Assembly (NCBI RefSeq): GCF_910592395.1
Contig: NC_088310.1
Location: 10,983,501-11,047,500 of the forward strand
DNA from: Lineus longissimus
Taxonomy: Eukaryota; Nemertea; Pilidiophora; Heteronemertea; Lineidae
Length of the DNA: 64,000 nt
Direction of reading: 5' to 3'
The position numbers and the translations under genes are program-made. Below the pieces are notes generated by a model, which worked only from the letters and a program-made list of their open reading frames with translations, was not told the DNA's origin and made no database searches. Shown here piece after piece: positions 39,080 through 51,690 of the stretch (position 1 is its first letter; the number at the start of each line of letters is the position of its first letter).

Positions 39080-41826
39080 TCAGTGTTGGAGTGAAGCAAT
39101 CTGAGAATTCTGGATGTTTACCTGGGCGTCAGAAACCACGAATATGTGCATTTTGTATGGTCCCTTTCCAGATTTCTTTGTAATAGATAATTGAATACCA
39201 TCTTTTGTGTTCTGGAGCTTCTTTCCTGATCCGTGTAGACGATTATCTTCAGAAGTTCTCAGGTCCAACCATAAACTATAGTGATTAGAATCACCATAGT
39301 ATTTCTCCATGGTCATGTTACAGTCATGAGTTTTCTTCAAATCTTCAGACATAAAATGTTTCTTGATCTCCTCCCATTGATCCATCATTCTCATTCCTTC
39401 TGGGAACACCTGATTGGCAACACCCTCTATTGTGATCTGCACTTTACTTATGTTAGGGTTTTCAAACTTCTCTGAATCTCTAGCTCCATCTACATAGTCA
39501 GACACAAATAGTAATAATAATCCTTTAATAGACATTCTTGGAAAGTTGATGTTCTCATTAATTAGTGTTTCATTAGCAGTAACATTGACTGTCTTAAAAT
39601 GGTCTACCCAATCATAAAATATTGAGAATCCAGAATTGTACTTGTTACTCAATTGACTAGCAATCATTTTGTTGGCTACGGTATCATATTCAAAACAAAT
39701 ATTCTCTAGTTTGTAGCCCATAATTGCTGTGGTTGTGGTGACTATGATTTCCTCCTTTGGTGCTAAAGTTATTTCAATAATCACATCTTCTTGAATTGGA
39801 AACTTGTAAAATGGAGCATGATGATGGAATAGTTCAAAATCTAATCAGTGAGTGCTCTGGGTAGCCAAAGTGTAACTGATATCCAAAGTGACCCAGTTGC
39901 TGGCAGATTATAGCCTCGGTTTAGTATACCTGGTTAGCATAAACTTGGCCGCCCACTGACATAGATTCATGCATAATACGTCCTAGTTTACCTATATTAG
40001 GAATGTCAACAATAATAGTGCCATGCATGGAAAGTGGACCCTTCCTTTTGTTTATCCCCCCCCCCCCCCGAGGCTTGCATTTCTAGACTTCTTCGTTTTC
40101 TAGTGTACCTCTCATCTCCATTATTTGTTTGATCGGTAGTTGCTTTTAGTGACTGGTCATCAGAATTATCCCCTTTGGCTTTAGACAATTTCACTGAATC
40201 AAGAATATCCAAATATCCAAACAATTATTTCATTTCATATTCCTTTTTTGGTCGAAAAATATAAATCAAAGTAAGGGTCACTGAATGAATATAGGCCTAC
40301 ACATGTGAAACATTAATAATCCAAAAGAAGTAAGAATATAATCCACCAAAGGAACAACAAAACAAGTTTAACCTGTTCAGAAGAACTGATAGAACCAGGA
40401 AAGATGGAACAAAATTGACAAGGCAGGAAGCACTTGATCTTCACCACCACGTGTTTCATCATGGTTACTAGGCCAATATGCTAATGAGCGGCTGATAATG
40501 AGCTGGGCAAGCAACATCAAAAATGTGATAGCCACTTCGTTGATGACCAGAAAGGGTGTAAATTGTACTCATTCACTACAGAAAGACATGGTCAACACCA
40601 TGGAATTGACCTTCTGCACTTGAAGTATCAGAAACAAAATCTATCCCTATTACAAGATCAAAGGAATATGCCGCCTTGCAAACAAGCAGCCTGCTGAGTT
40701 TGAGAGATTATAGCAGACAAGTGTATAAACAAATTAACCCAAATGTGTGTAATTAATCAAGCAGAAAGGTCACTGTACCAGGCTGTATCATGATACCATA
40801 CAAAAGTTGACCACCAAGAATGTTATTGACAGTTTAGTTGAGGGGGAGGGGGCTGTGCTGGGTGGACTCCAGCCACTCTCAAGTCTCACACATCAAGGGG
40901 TGTGCATATTCATTGAAAAAAGTGGTTGAATTCCACAGCCAAGATGTCAATCAAAGGTCTGCCATCAATGGTCTCTTGTTTTAGACATAGAAACTTTTTC
41001 TATCCCAATTAGAAGTTGGGGGTGGGGTGTGTGTTGGACAGTGCTCACAATGAAATGCATTTTATGCTCTCAAAAGTGCTTAAATGGAATACATGTTGCA
41101 TTAGGATTGTAGTGTGGTATGTATTTAACAATATAAAGCATGTTTATTAAGGTAAAAAAAGATTTGGGCTGTGTCAGAGTCATTTCAAATAATGACCCCA
41201 GCTATCAATGTACTATCTGAGATCATAGTGCATTGAAACTGGAATGCACTAGATAGTACACAAACTAGGTCAATCCAGAACGAGGCTGACTTTGGCCTAT
41301 TTTGTATAAGTTTTGACCCAGGTTGTACACTGAATGGTATTTTGTACTTCTTGTCAAACACTTTCTTTAAAGTCTTTTCATTAGCTGTTTCTCCAGTGAC
41401 ATCAGCTTCAGCGACTCCTGATCTTAATTCTCTAAGATTTTTTGACTGAATACCCTGAAAAACTCTATCATTTCTTTCTTCTTCTGTAAACCACAGATCT
41501 TTAAATGTAGAATAATGACTGTATTCGTCAAGGTCAAATATCTGCTCTGTTCCCCACTTAACCACCATCTTTGAAATCAGGTTTCTACCAAGATTATTTA
41601 CAACACTATTTTTAGAATCACCAGAAATGGTTACATCAGCAGACAGATAAAGAGATTTAGGTACAAAGAATGTATTCTCTCGCAATGCAGGTATTCTAAC
41701 ATACAGTGTTTCTTTGGGGTTAGCAGATGATGGGTTATGAGTAATGATATGATGCTGCCTCTCAGCTTTCAAACCAAGTGGAATCTTATGTGCCCTTTCG
41801 GTATTTAATAAATATCCTGTTGCCAT
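39080..41826 (-). CDS. MCP: Maverick major capsid protein gene, interrupted by a 1.49 kb insertion
   Basis: The 5' part, ATG 41826 down to about 41333, encodes the N-terminal jelly roll (LNTERAHKIPLGLKAERQHH, YLSADVTISGD). The 3' part, about 39845 to 39080, encodes the second jelly roll and a strand-rich C-terminus. Together they equal 419 codons including the stop, close to short Polinton double jelly-roll capsid proteins. The two parts are in the same frame once the insertion 39846-41332 and one AAT target copy are discounted. The alternative GT-AG excision gives the same length. Whether a functional protein is made depends on splicing. The start codon lacks the TAAATG context used by many neighbours. 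Confidence 0.85.
39846..41332. mobile_element. Non-autonomous transposon in the capsid gene (possible introner)
   Basis: Ends are CAGTG...CACTG, and CTGGGT recurs near both ends (CAGTGAGTGCTCTGGGT left; CAGTGTACAACCTGGGT as the right-end complement). AAT flanks both sides (39843-39845 and 41333-41335), a 3 bp target duplication. No transposase is encoded; only one weak 72-codon frame (40006-40224, -) and a poly-C run near 40057. Read on the capsid gene's strand, the limits also fit GT (41330-41329) and AG (39842-39841). Confidence 0.75.
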
Positions 41827-41900
41827 TTTCTATTTATTTACTAGTAAAATTATGTACATGCAGTGAACAGTGCCAACATCATATATCAAGTAAAATGCAC

Positions 41901-42182
41901 GGAAAAAAGCTATTGACGTGTACTTTCTGTTGGAATACAGTAAGTCATGATTACATTAACCCATTGAACTCTAGTATTCCCTCACCATTTCACTGCAACG
42001 CTTCACTGACCATTTCATTGCAACGCTTCACTGGGAATCTAATGAATGATAGAATATATGTATTGTGGTGTCTGGTTCTTAGGGGTTTCTAAGCTAATTT
42101 GAGACAAAAAGGCCTGTAAGGGCTTTTGTCAAAATAGCTTCAAAATACCTATATTCCTACCACCACAATACATATATTCTTG
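41901..42182 (-). repeat. Maverick right terminal inverted repeat with 130 bp foldback
   Basis: Complement of the left repeat. The outer foldback, 42051-42180, differs from the left one at a single base over 130 bp. The inner part carries an extra 20 bp or so, a local duplication of a 'gcgttgca(a/g)tgaaatggt' unit, that the left end lacks. Confidence 0.9.
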
Positions 42183-44631
42183 CGTATTGTAAGCCATACA
42201 AGCATTGATATTGATTTCATAATATTCATCATAGGCCTACTACTCTTTATCCTTGAAAATCCACCTCACACATGACACGTTACGAAACCCACGCTACTGA
42301 TAAGTCGTTGTGCCGTGTGTGTCCCTAATAAAAATGCGCAAGTTGCGGAGAGATGGCCTTAGCTTAGGGGGCCGGGCATGCAATAGGCTAATAGGGCCTA
42401 CCGATAGGCTCTTTCATAGAAGGCCCTGACCACACTCCTCGCATGGCGTGGCCTGGGGAGTGTCCTGAACAATACCATGGTAAGGATTAAAAATTTTAAT
42501 CATTCTATTGTTTGGCTGCAGAAAAATGGGAAAAAGTCACAGTTGCATCAATTTTTTTCACAATCCAAATGGCAAATGCCCATCTCGTTTTTATATTGGT
42601 GTCCAATCACATGTACCAAGTTTGAATGGAACTTTATTTGGACTCTTTCCGAGTTAGCCTATGACTGTAAATGCATTTGCTATAGTAAGGCTGGCTCTGC
42701 CAATCATCTACGAAAGAGCCTATTGAAAATTCAGCTCTTCTCCATTGCAGGTTTAATCAAAATAGGACTGGGCAAACCTTGCCAGTTACAGGGAAGCGAC
42801 ATAGTACCGGTACCCAAAAAGCTAAGAGACAGCGTGGTAGACCTGTGGCAAACTACCGCCTTAAATTCATTGTTCTTCAGGAGCTGTCTGCAAAGGTACC
42901 CTGGTGGAAGGTGATTGAAAAGTTTGGTTTGTCCGGTTTAGGTACGTATGCGCTGCAATATGAAATTGGTTGCCGACCGGCCTTGTATTGATCTTAGTAA
43001 AGATAAATTATGGACTCATAGAGAATAAGAAGAATGATTACTTTTGTCTCTTGATCGTGCCTGACAGACTTTTTTTAGTGTAGCATAACAACAGAAACAA
43101 ACTAATTATTCAGCCAGGTCAAGGCTCAAAAACGTTTTATTAGGCCAGTGCTATGAATTAACATACAACTACTGAATTCTATTTATAGGCCGTCTTCGAA
43201 ATGAGGATGGGGTTCATTCAGTCTCTGTTAAAAGTGATCTCGATGATCAAGGGGTGCGGGATCTGTTGGTGCAGCACTGCCCACGACTCCAGGGCCGCCA
43301 TTTCATTATAATGGTTGCCAATCCGATTTCGGAACTGAGCGAATTTGTGGGTGAAATCTCCGCATATGCATTGCACAAATTGTGCACAAAGAAATGCATA
43401 TATGTTGTGCCAGATGAGAGATTAGAGGTGAGTGCTGGAGATTAGTCTCAGTATTTTGATAACTATTGCCAAACTTTGATGATGATTCCTGTTGGGTTTA
43501 CGGTCACATAAAAAACATACAACATACATGTACAATTGTATGTCATTTCATCTTGACTATTTTTTGTTTTCAAGCAGGTGAACTATAATTCCTCCAAGGT
43601 AACTGACATCCCGATTAAAATTGTTGATAAACAAGAAACAATGTATTATACTTCAGTACTTGTATGTACGCAATTTCAACATCATTATTGTAGGTTGTTG
43701 ACAATGACATCGCTAATCAGCCTCAGCCTGCAGACCTCGTGCCAACAGATCCAGATGTGGCGGCAGATGACCTAGAGGATGGGCTCCCGGAACTTGCTCC
43801 TGTTGTGACGGATGTGAATTTGCCTTTGAGTGATGATGACGACTTTTCTGCACCAAATATTACGGTATGTACTTGTCTTCAATGATTGTTCCATAGTGTA
43901 AAATCCTTCTCTATATTTTAGTAAATAGCAAGTATGAGAATGTAGTCAAATACTCAGTCTGACACGGTACATGTATCTTATCAAAGGAAGTTTTTTTATT
44001 GATTACAACAAGGTTTAACAGTGTGGGTGGGGTGTTATATGTAGTGACAAAATTGTAAAGGCTGTGCATCCTTTTTGAACATTTAAAGGGACAGTATTGG
44101 CAGCAGCTGAATTGGCAAGATAAAGTAACACAAAGTCGCCAATACTAATAGGGGTCTCTCACATCTCACAGTTCGTCGAAATGATTCACGCTTGTACATA
44201 GAATGTATTTAGTGTTGAATCTGACATCACCCAGGGCCCTCTGTTTATTTAGTCACCTGAAGATGGCCAAATTAGCACCGCTGCTCCTGCCTATAGTCCC
44301 TCTTTAAAACTATAATTATTCAGTAAGATTATCACTGTCAGTGTGCTTAGTTGATGGGCTATTGCGTAAACATGATAGTTTCTTTTCCAGCCACGTGTTC
44401 CTGCAAGACGAATTATACTCAGGCATCCGAATGTTCGTGAGGTTTGTACATTTAGCTAACATTGAAGGTAGCTGATATTTTGGTGTTCGTCGTCATCTGT
44501 TCGCACAACACTATCATAACCCCAATGGTTACCTAAAATCAACAAAATTTGATTATTCCAAGCCCTGCCTTGTCTCTGCGCTAGAGTCCATACAATCACA
44601 AACTTTCAGGGCCTGAAAAGGTTTTACTTTG

Positions 44632-45687
44632 TAAATGAAATGGCCAGGGCCATTGTGCTCACCTCATGTGGAGGAAAGATGGATAAAGAGCATGGTATTG
44701 TGTCATGTAGTGTTAGGTTTGATGTAGGTCCAAGCAATTACAATTTCCCCAAAATGGCCAATTTACAGTACATTCGACCTCTGTGACCTTGAAAAGTAGG
44801 TCAAATCAAAGAAGACCCGGGTGACAAATTGAATGGTTGTTAGAATTAGATGTACCTATGATATAAAATTGGTGCCAATCGGGCAAGTCATTACTAGGAA
44901 TAATGGCATTTTGAAGAATTTAGGATTTGGCCCCCTCCCTGGAGGCCAAATGGCAAATCAGATCGCACCAAACTTCGGTACCTAAGATCACCTGACCAAG
45001 GGGTACATGTGTACTTAATTTGTGATCAATAGTCATTGCAGTTAAGAAACGTGCCATAGTTACGGCCTGACGGCGAATTTACGCCATTTGACCTCTGTGA
45101 CCTTGACAAGAAGGTCAAATTAAAAACCTGTGTGACATATACTGTATGGTGGTTAGATGTACCCATGATATCAAATTGGTGGCAATCGGGCAAGAAGTTA
45201 AGGAATAATCACATTTTTAAGGTTTTTGGATTTTGCCCCCTGGTGGTCAAGTGGTGAATCATATTGGACCAAACTTCGGTCCCTGCGATCACCTGACTAA
45301 GGGGTAAATGTGTACCAAATTTAGTATCAATAGTCATTGCAGTTTAGAAACGTGCCATCGTTACATCCTAACGGCCAATTTACACCATTTGACCCCTGTG
45401 ACCTTGAAAGGAGGTCAAATCAAAAACCCGGAGGATATATGATGCACCTTTGCTAGAAGTACCTACCATATTTTTTTCAAAATTTCCCGACTACTATTAA
45501 GGGAGATATTGCATATTTTCACTTTTAACGTTTAGCCCCCTGGTGGCCAAACCATGAAACGAATCAAACCAAAACTTGGTCTCCAAGGTGTCATTACATA
45601 AGGGTACATGTGTACCAAGTTTCAACTCAATAGCTCTAACAGTTACGAAACGTGCCCTGCTAACGGACGACGGACGACGACGACGAG

Positions 45688-45752
<65 letters not shown>

Positions 45753-45804
45753 ACGACGGACGCCACGGTATGGGATAAGCTCACCTCTGCTAAGAGGTGA
45801 GCTA
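44632..45804 (+). mobile_element. Dispersed 'gacctctgtgaccttgaa' element, copy B, with 16 bp target duplication
   Basis: Flanked by AAAAGGTTTTACTTTG on both sides (44616-44631 and 45805-45820). Inside are several ~280 bp units, each with 'aagaaacgtgcca', 'gacctctgtgaccttgaaa' and 'ccccctggtgg'. Then comes a long (CGA)n tract at about 45664-45755 and a perfect hairpin (agctcacctct...agaggtgagct) at the 3' end. Related to 15257-16240. The long duplication suggests target-primed insertion. Lies in an intron of the HECT gene. Confidence 0.85.
45664..45760. repeat. (CGA)n microsatellite
   Basis: Nearly uninterrupted CGA triplets. Arg-rich frames read from either strand here are repeat artefacts. 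Confidence 0.95.
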
Positions 45805-48256
45805 AAAAGGTTTTACTTTGAAATGGTTTTAAATACTATACACCCAAAGCATGTTTTGCAAACATATATGGACATAAAAATAAAATAGTTTTTAGAGTGT
45901 CATACTGACTGCAGATGGAGGTGTGTCTGACGCTATCGTCACATGCATGCATTATCTACATCTCTCTTGCAGGTTGTTGACGAGGCGGTTAACATTGATC
46001 CCCCTGAGTCAGACGTAGAGAACGACCAAGAAACGGTTGGCAATACACCATATCAACCACCAGTGGCCGCCGGTCCGTCAGGTGACACTGAGAACGACAA
46101 CGTCAATAGGCCAACGCTCGAGGTGTGTACTTGGTTTTTTTTAAAAAGTTCTCCACCTCTGTATTGTTGAAATCCAGTCCTTCGGTTCACTTAGCATGAC
46201 CATTATTATTGCCTTTACTGATCTATCAAGATACATTTTGATCACTGTAAGTCTTGTGGTATAAAATGACATTGTTATAACTGCAATAGAAGTCCCCTAA
46301 AACCTATCCTATTCTTTGCTGATTGTTAGCTTACCAGTGGGGAGCTTATAATGATACAGTGTTGTCCGCTGTCTGCCGGCAGTGTCCGCTAGCGGAGCAC
46401 ATTTCGCAACTGCTGGTGATAAACAGCTGAAACTTGATGCATTATGGTAGCTTTGGGCAATATGCCCAGATGTATTTTTAATATTTATGAATCGGGGTAG
46501 AGTAACTACAAGTTAGACAAAGAGACCGGCCAAAGGTCTCACACCGACTGTTGATTTCAAAATAGGGATTTTTGACCGCTAGCAACGATTGAGGCACTAG
46601 TCCACAGCGGCTCCCTGTAATGCAACATGACCTTACATCTATACGATAAATACTTCTGGGCTTTATGCTGCCATCTTTGAAAAATTTTTATACAATATCT
46701 GTGATCATAATACTACATTCCCAGATTTCCAAAGTTAAAAATCTAAAATTTCACGGTGTCACGTTTTATAGTACAAAACTCTTCTAATTTGATATGTACA
46801 TGTAGACACCTTACTCGGTTTTTTATGATATTGTCTATTACATGTATTTTTTTGTTTTCACCTTTCAGCACGCAGGTCATTCTGCTCTTGCTGGCAGTTC
46901 ATCTTTGACAAACAATGCTGCTGAGGGCTCAACCAACAACACTCTAAGGGACAATGCGGTACGATATAACTTACATTTATTTTGGAATTTTTCTTTTTTG
47001 CATGTACATGTAAGTAGAGGTTGTTTCCTGACCCAATCCACAATCCAGTTGTTTGGTTAAAGAGTGTTATGTAAAAACTAAAGAGTCTGATGAAATAAAT
47101 CCCAATTAATGGCCTGTTTGTCATCATATTTTTATAAAAGGCTTCTAGCACTGCTGATGATTCATGATATTATTCCTACAAATTTCAAATACCTTTTTTT
47201 GTGGCACTTATGGGAGGTATCATTACCTGAAGAAGTCTACTGACTTAAGGGTGCCAAGGTTTGACCATGTCACTGCTCCCGATTTTCTGAGACCCATCAA
47301 AGTGCATTTATTTATTTCTGCATGCCCATTTTTACATTGAGAAATACCTTGACATCGTATGTTATTGCAGTTTCTGTGCTTGTTCCCAAATAATGTGTAC
47401 TACCGGTACATGTATCAACATCTAATGGAAGTTACATCTTTTCAGGTAAAAATGGTTGATGTGATGGTTGGCCCTGATGAAAGTATTGATGATACTGTGG
47501 TCATCAATGAGCAGGTATGTATTGTGTGTTATTACCTGTGCATGTTGCCAGTTTGAAGTGGATTACCTTTAAATGTCATGAGCTGATGCATTGGTGCTAA
47601 TGAGCAGAAATACAAAACAAATCAAATGCAGCATCGAAGACTTGATGTAAAAAAATCATTTTGTGTCCACAAATACGTAACCATAGTTGACAGTGTAAAG
47701 TGTGGCATGTCGCTGAGGTACAGATACATACATCTTACATACATGAAAAAAGAGGAACAGCAATTTCCTGTTTGAAAATAGGCTTTATTATTTATAGTAA
47801 TAACATATTATCACCTTGGGTGCCCAATGACATAGATCCATGTCTTTGACGATCGGTGCCCAACGACGTAGATCTATGTCATGTATCAGGGGGTACCATC
47901 GGCTGTTGCAATTGTCCTGTTCCAAGGATGTTTATGACATAAATCTCTGATGGGCTAGTTGTGAACCAAAGGAATTTTGTTACTCAAGCATTCTCTGTGC
48001 GTGTTAGAGATCTGGGGAGGGTCGAGGATGGTCTGGGGGTAGGGGATTTTCTATGAAAGTTTACCTTCTTTGAAAAGAACCTTAAAAAATTATGATATGC
48101 TATGAGCTTCTGGAATCTAATGCAAAAGACTTCAGGCAATTATCTCTTACGAAATTATTTACAAAGTGGCAAAAAAGGGTGAAATGCGTGCACCGGAAGT
48201 TCGTAAAAACCATGGACACCCGAGATGTTTGACTTATGAAGCTAGCCAATGAAGTA

Positions 48257-48431
48257 CAGTGGAACCTCCCTTAGCGGACACCTCTCTATTAAGGACAACC
48301 TCTCTATAAAGTACACTAGTTTTGGTCCCAAATTGGTCGTTTCCATTCAATCTGACCTAAATCAGGACACCTCTCTATTAAGGAAGGTATTTGTCAGTCC
48401 CGAGGGTGTCCTTAATAGAGAGGTTCTACTG
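48257..48431. mobile_element. 175 bp pogo/Tc1-like MITE
   Basis: Inverted ends CAGTGGAACCTCCCTTAGCG and its near-complement (ending AGAGGTTCTACTG), bordered by TA on both sides (48255-48256 and 48432-48433). The CAGTRGAACCTC end is typical of pogo/Tigger-mobilised elements. Intronic. Confidence 0.85.
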
Positions 48432-51400
48432 TACTATTACTTGCAGCAATATTACATGTGTTATCCAGCACTGAATTAACATGCATTGCCATTAGATGGA
48501 AAAGTTGGAAAATTGGTGTGTGATGTAATTTAAATTAACAGCAACATCACGCTGTTGGGTCTCCTTACTAAAATCTAGTCTGCTTGTTGAAGGTCTAACC
48601 CCCCCCCCCCCCCCCAAACCATTGGCTAAAGCAGATCAGGCTAGGTCTATATCTTAGCTTCACCATCCCAGTCTCAATTTTAGAACAGAAACTTGCCAGT
48701 CGAGTGCTAATTCCAGAAATATAATCTGTGAGTGGTTATCATTAATTGCATTTCTTCTTGTAGAGTCGTCCACAAAGCGAAGCTAATCAACTTCGTTTGC
48801 AGCAGGATGCTGAATTTATGCAAAGCCTAGTCGCTGATCAAGAAAGGGTAAGTAATTATAATAAAGCTCGTGGAGTATTCATATAAACATTTGATATCTG
48901 TTTCCTCAAGACAGTCTTTGGCCTGTATTGCCTGACAATTCCGCAGTCAGAAGAATTTCTTCTGCAAATAATGAACATAAGTACATTATTTTGACTGCAC
49001 AACAGTCAAGTGCTTACATTTGTCCTAAATCTAATCTTACATCCTACTCCAAAATATTTTTGCAGAAACCAATGAACACTTACACTGAACTGTGCTGCAC
49101 TTGGCAATTTTAAACATGTTAAGAGTAAGGAGTGGCACTGGCTGGGCCTCGAACCCACGAGCATTTTATTACGTAGATCTAGTTGTCTGTGCCTCTGGGC
49201 TACAAATTTCCTTTTTATTAGTGGCCACTTTTGAGAATTATTCCCACTTACGGAACCTTTATACTTTTTGGCTCGGCATAATCATGGTAATGATATCCGA
49301 ATATCTGTCGCCTGGAAAACAGTGGCACATTTCTTAACCCCACAGGCCATGTACCTGAAAGTTTTTATACTAGGTCATGTGAACACTGAGACGAAAGTTT
49401 TTGGTTCGTGCTGAGGGACCGAATTGTGTATTGATAGAAAGGTGAATCCAAAGGTGGTGTGTGACCTTGCACCCTATCTTCAGAATAACCTTTGAAATTT
49501 CCTGCAAATGCCCTAAATTAATTTTTTACCCCGCAAAAAGGGATGTGGATTGAAGCTGCTCCCTTCTGGCCCTGCCTGCAAAATTGGCTATAAAAAATCT
49601 ACGCGGACACTGAGGTGCACACTCCTTTTTGGTAGTGATGCTGGGTTTGTTGTATACATGTTTTCCTACAATAAGACTATACTTATGAGTTTCCTAATTG
49701 AAACACATTTTTCAGATCAAAAAGCAGAAATTGGAGATGGTGGGAGAGGAGCCTGTGGATGGTTTTTGTGTAACCTTCAGGTGTGATAAGGTCCTGAAAA
49801 GAAGATTTGTTGATTCGGACAAAATTTTGGTAAATATTCATAATTAAAATAAGTAATTTGCATGTTCTCAGATACTGCAATGAACTTAAATCATTTGTGC
49901 AACCAAATGATAAAGTTGACCCCTGACAAAAGAACTTAAACTTAACTTAAACTTTATTAATGATCTAACGCCTCGGCCGCTTACATTGATACAGATTAAT
50001 ATATGTGGTAAAATATAACTCAAGATGACAGAAACAAAAATAATGTAAATCTCAATACAAATTTAATTAGAATTCGAGTCTCCTACCCCTACTCTTATAA
50101 AGAAAAACTGACAAGTTATGCAGGGTTTCTGCACATTTGCTAGTCATTATCGAAACAAAGTAATCTCTCGTGATGTCTGATACGAATCTTGACTTGGTTA
50201 CAAGGGGTCCAAAACTGAAACCGAAAAATTGAAAAGTGCTTTTGCCTTAGTACTGATACATCTCTATCAGATTTTTTTCATGAATCAATATGAAGACCTC
50301 TACCCACTGACTGTCAAACTGACTGTCAAACTGACTGTCAAACTACTTCATTATTAGGCACGCCATTACATTTTGCCAACGTTCATAAATCAAAGTTGGC
50401 AGAATTGCGATGGCCTTGCAATCGACATATTGCTCTAGAACCGCAGAAGATCCTGAATAGCAGGAAAAGAGTAGTTAACCCTTCGGAGAAAAGAGCTACT
50501 TCCCTAAAAAATTCTTATCTATGTTTGAATTGTTTTTCAGCATCTTTTTCATTTTGTTGAGGGCTCACTGGGATTTGAGAAAGTTGAGCTTTCCATTGCT
50601 CGCCAACCCATCATTCGTGGTCCAGGAACGCTTGCTGATTTTGGTATCACAGCCAACACTAGTCTTATGGTAACTTCACCAGAAAAAATGGTGAGTAGTT
50701 GATGTGCATCTGCTATATATGTAGCTCTTACCTGATTTTTATGCGTTAGGTGAAAAAGGTGTGTTACGTGTACATGTAGTAGCCAGAAGCGCGTCTGTAC
50801 TTAAGACTTTTTGCTTATAAGTTGTAAAGGAGTCATCTCAATCGTTTGAATAGTGGCTACTATATTGTTACCAAGTTGGTTACACCCCTGGAAACCTCAT
50901 TAGCAGAAAATGCACAAACCCCCTCGACCTGCGGTTTCGGTGGTTTCCAAGCCGAAGACCATCATGAGGTTGTTGTCAGATGCCTCAGAAATCACTTTCG
51001 TGTGGATTTGTATTCATTTTATTCTGCAGTTTGCCTTTTAAACTAATAATATGTTCATGTTTGAGTTCACTAAAGAGTGAGTTGCTGAATACAGTTATTT
51101 TCTACCACAGGAACTTTCTGACGATTCTGATGATGAAGAAATGATTCAAGAGGAAATTGCTGACCGTGGCCCTACTTTCCAAAAAAAAGGTATGACCAAA
51201 TTGCCTGCATGCCTAACACACCTCCAACATTGAAGCTATGGTATAGACATGGCCAAATGATAGTGGGCCAACAAAAAAAAAGCTATAAAACCATGAACTT
51301 ATCGAGGCCTCGGCTGACGAGCACCCTGAACAACGTCATTTGCATATAAACAACTTTCCTTCCTGGCAAAAACATGTTATCAAAATGATGTCAGAGCAAG

Positions 51401-51606
51401 GCTCTGACCTCGGTACATGTTTTCAGCGTGATCTTGAAAACGTAACACCATATTTTTTTCATTAGAATTTAACACTTGGCATAAACTCTAATGCACATCT
51501 GGCATAAACTCTAATGCACATCTATAGCAGAACAGCCTTGGCACCTTTTGTTGTGTAATTGGGCGTGGCTGCTAAAGCGTCAATGTGTGTATTAATGTAT
51601 ACTGTC

Positions 51607-51690
51607 ATTTCAGATCATTCAATATAATTTCAGATCAATGTGTGTAATGTATACTGTCATTTCAGATCATTCAATATAATTTCAGATCTC
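51607..51690 (+). repeat. Tandem duplication of a splice-acceptor region
   Basis: 'tactgtcatttcagatcatt' followed by 'caatataatttcagatc' occurs twice about 50 bp apart, giving four candidate AG acceptors in front of the HECT exon. Which is used decides the reading frame of the junction. Confidence 0.8.

Larger units (their letters stand above)
22054..42182. mobile_element. Maverick/Polinton, 20.1 kb
   Basis: The element is bounded by inverted repeats at 22054-22319 and 41901-42182 and contains the Polinton gene set: protein-primed DNA polymerase B, rve integrase with chromodomain, packaging ATPase, major and minor capsid proteins. Several smaller conserved-type ORFs are also present. All genes look intronless, apart from the special case of the capsid gene. 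The adenain-like protease of standard Polintons was not found. No 6 bp target duplication is visible at the chosen ends (taacat left, cgtatt right). Damage seen: an insertion in the major capsid gene, frameshifts in the integrase and in the gene at 24359-25881, and a nonsense codon in the gene at 37469-37927. Base composition is more AT-rich than the flanks. Confidence 0.95.

Noticed and set aside
40006-40224. 72-codon ORF inside the capsid-gene insertion
   Set aside because: Low-complexity, overlaps a poly-C run, no family resemblance; not transposase.
22054-42182. Herpes- or adenovirus-like integrated genome
   Set aside because: An rve integrase, the gene set and terminal inverted repeats fit Maverick/Polinton better.
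45497-45800. Arginine-rich ORFs on both strands
   Set aside because: Translation of the (CGA)n microsatellite.
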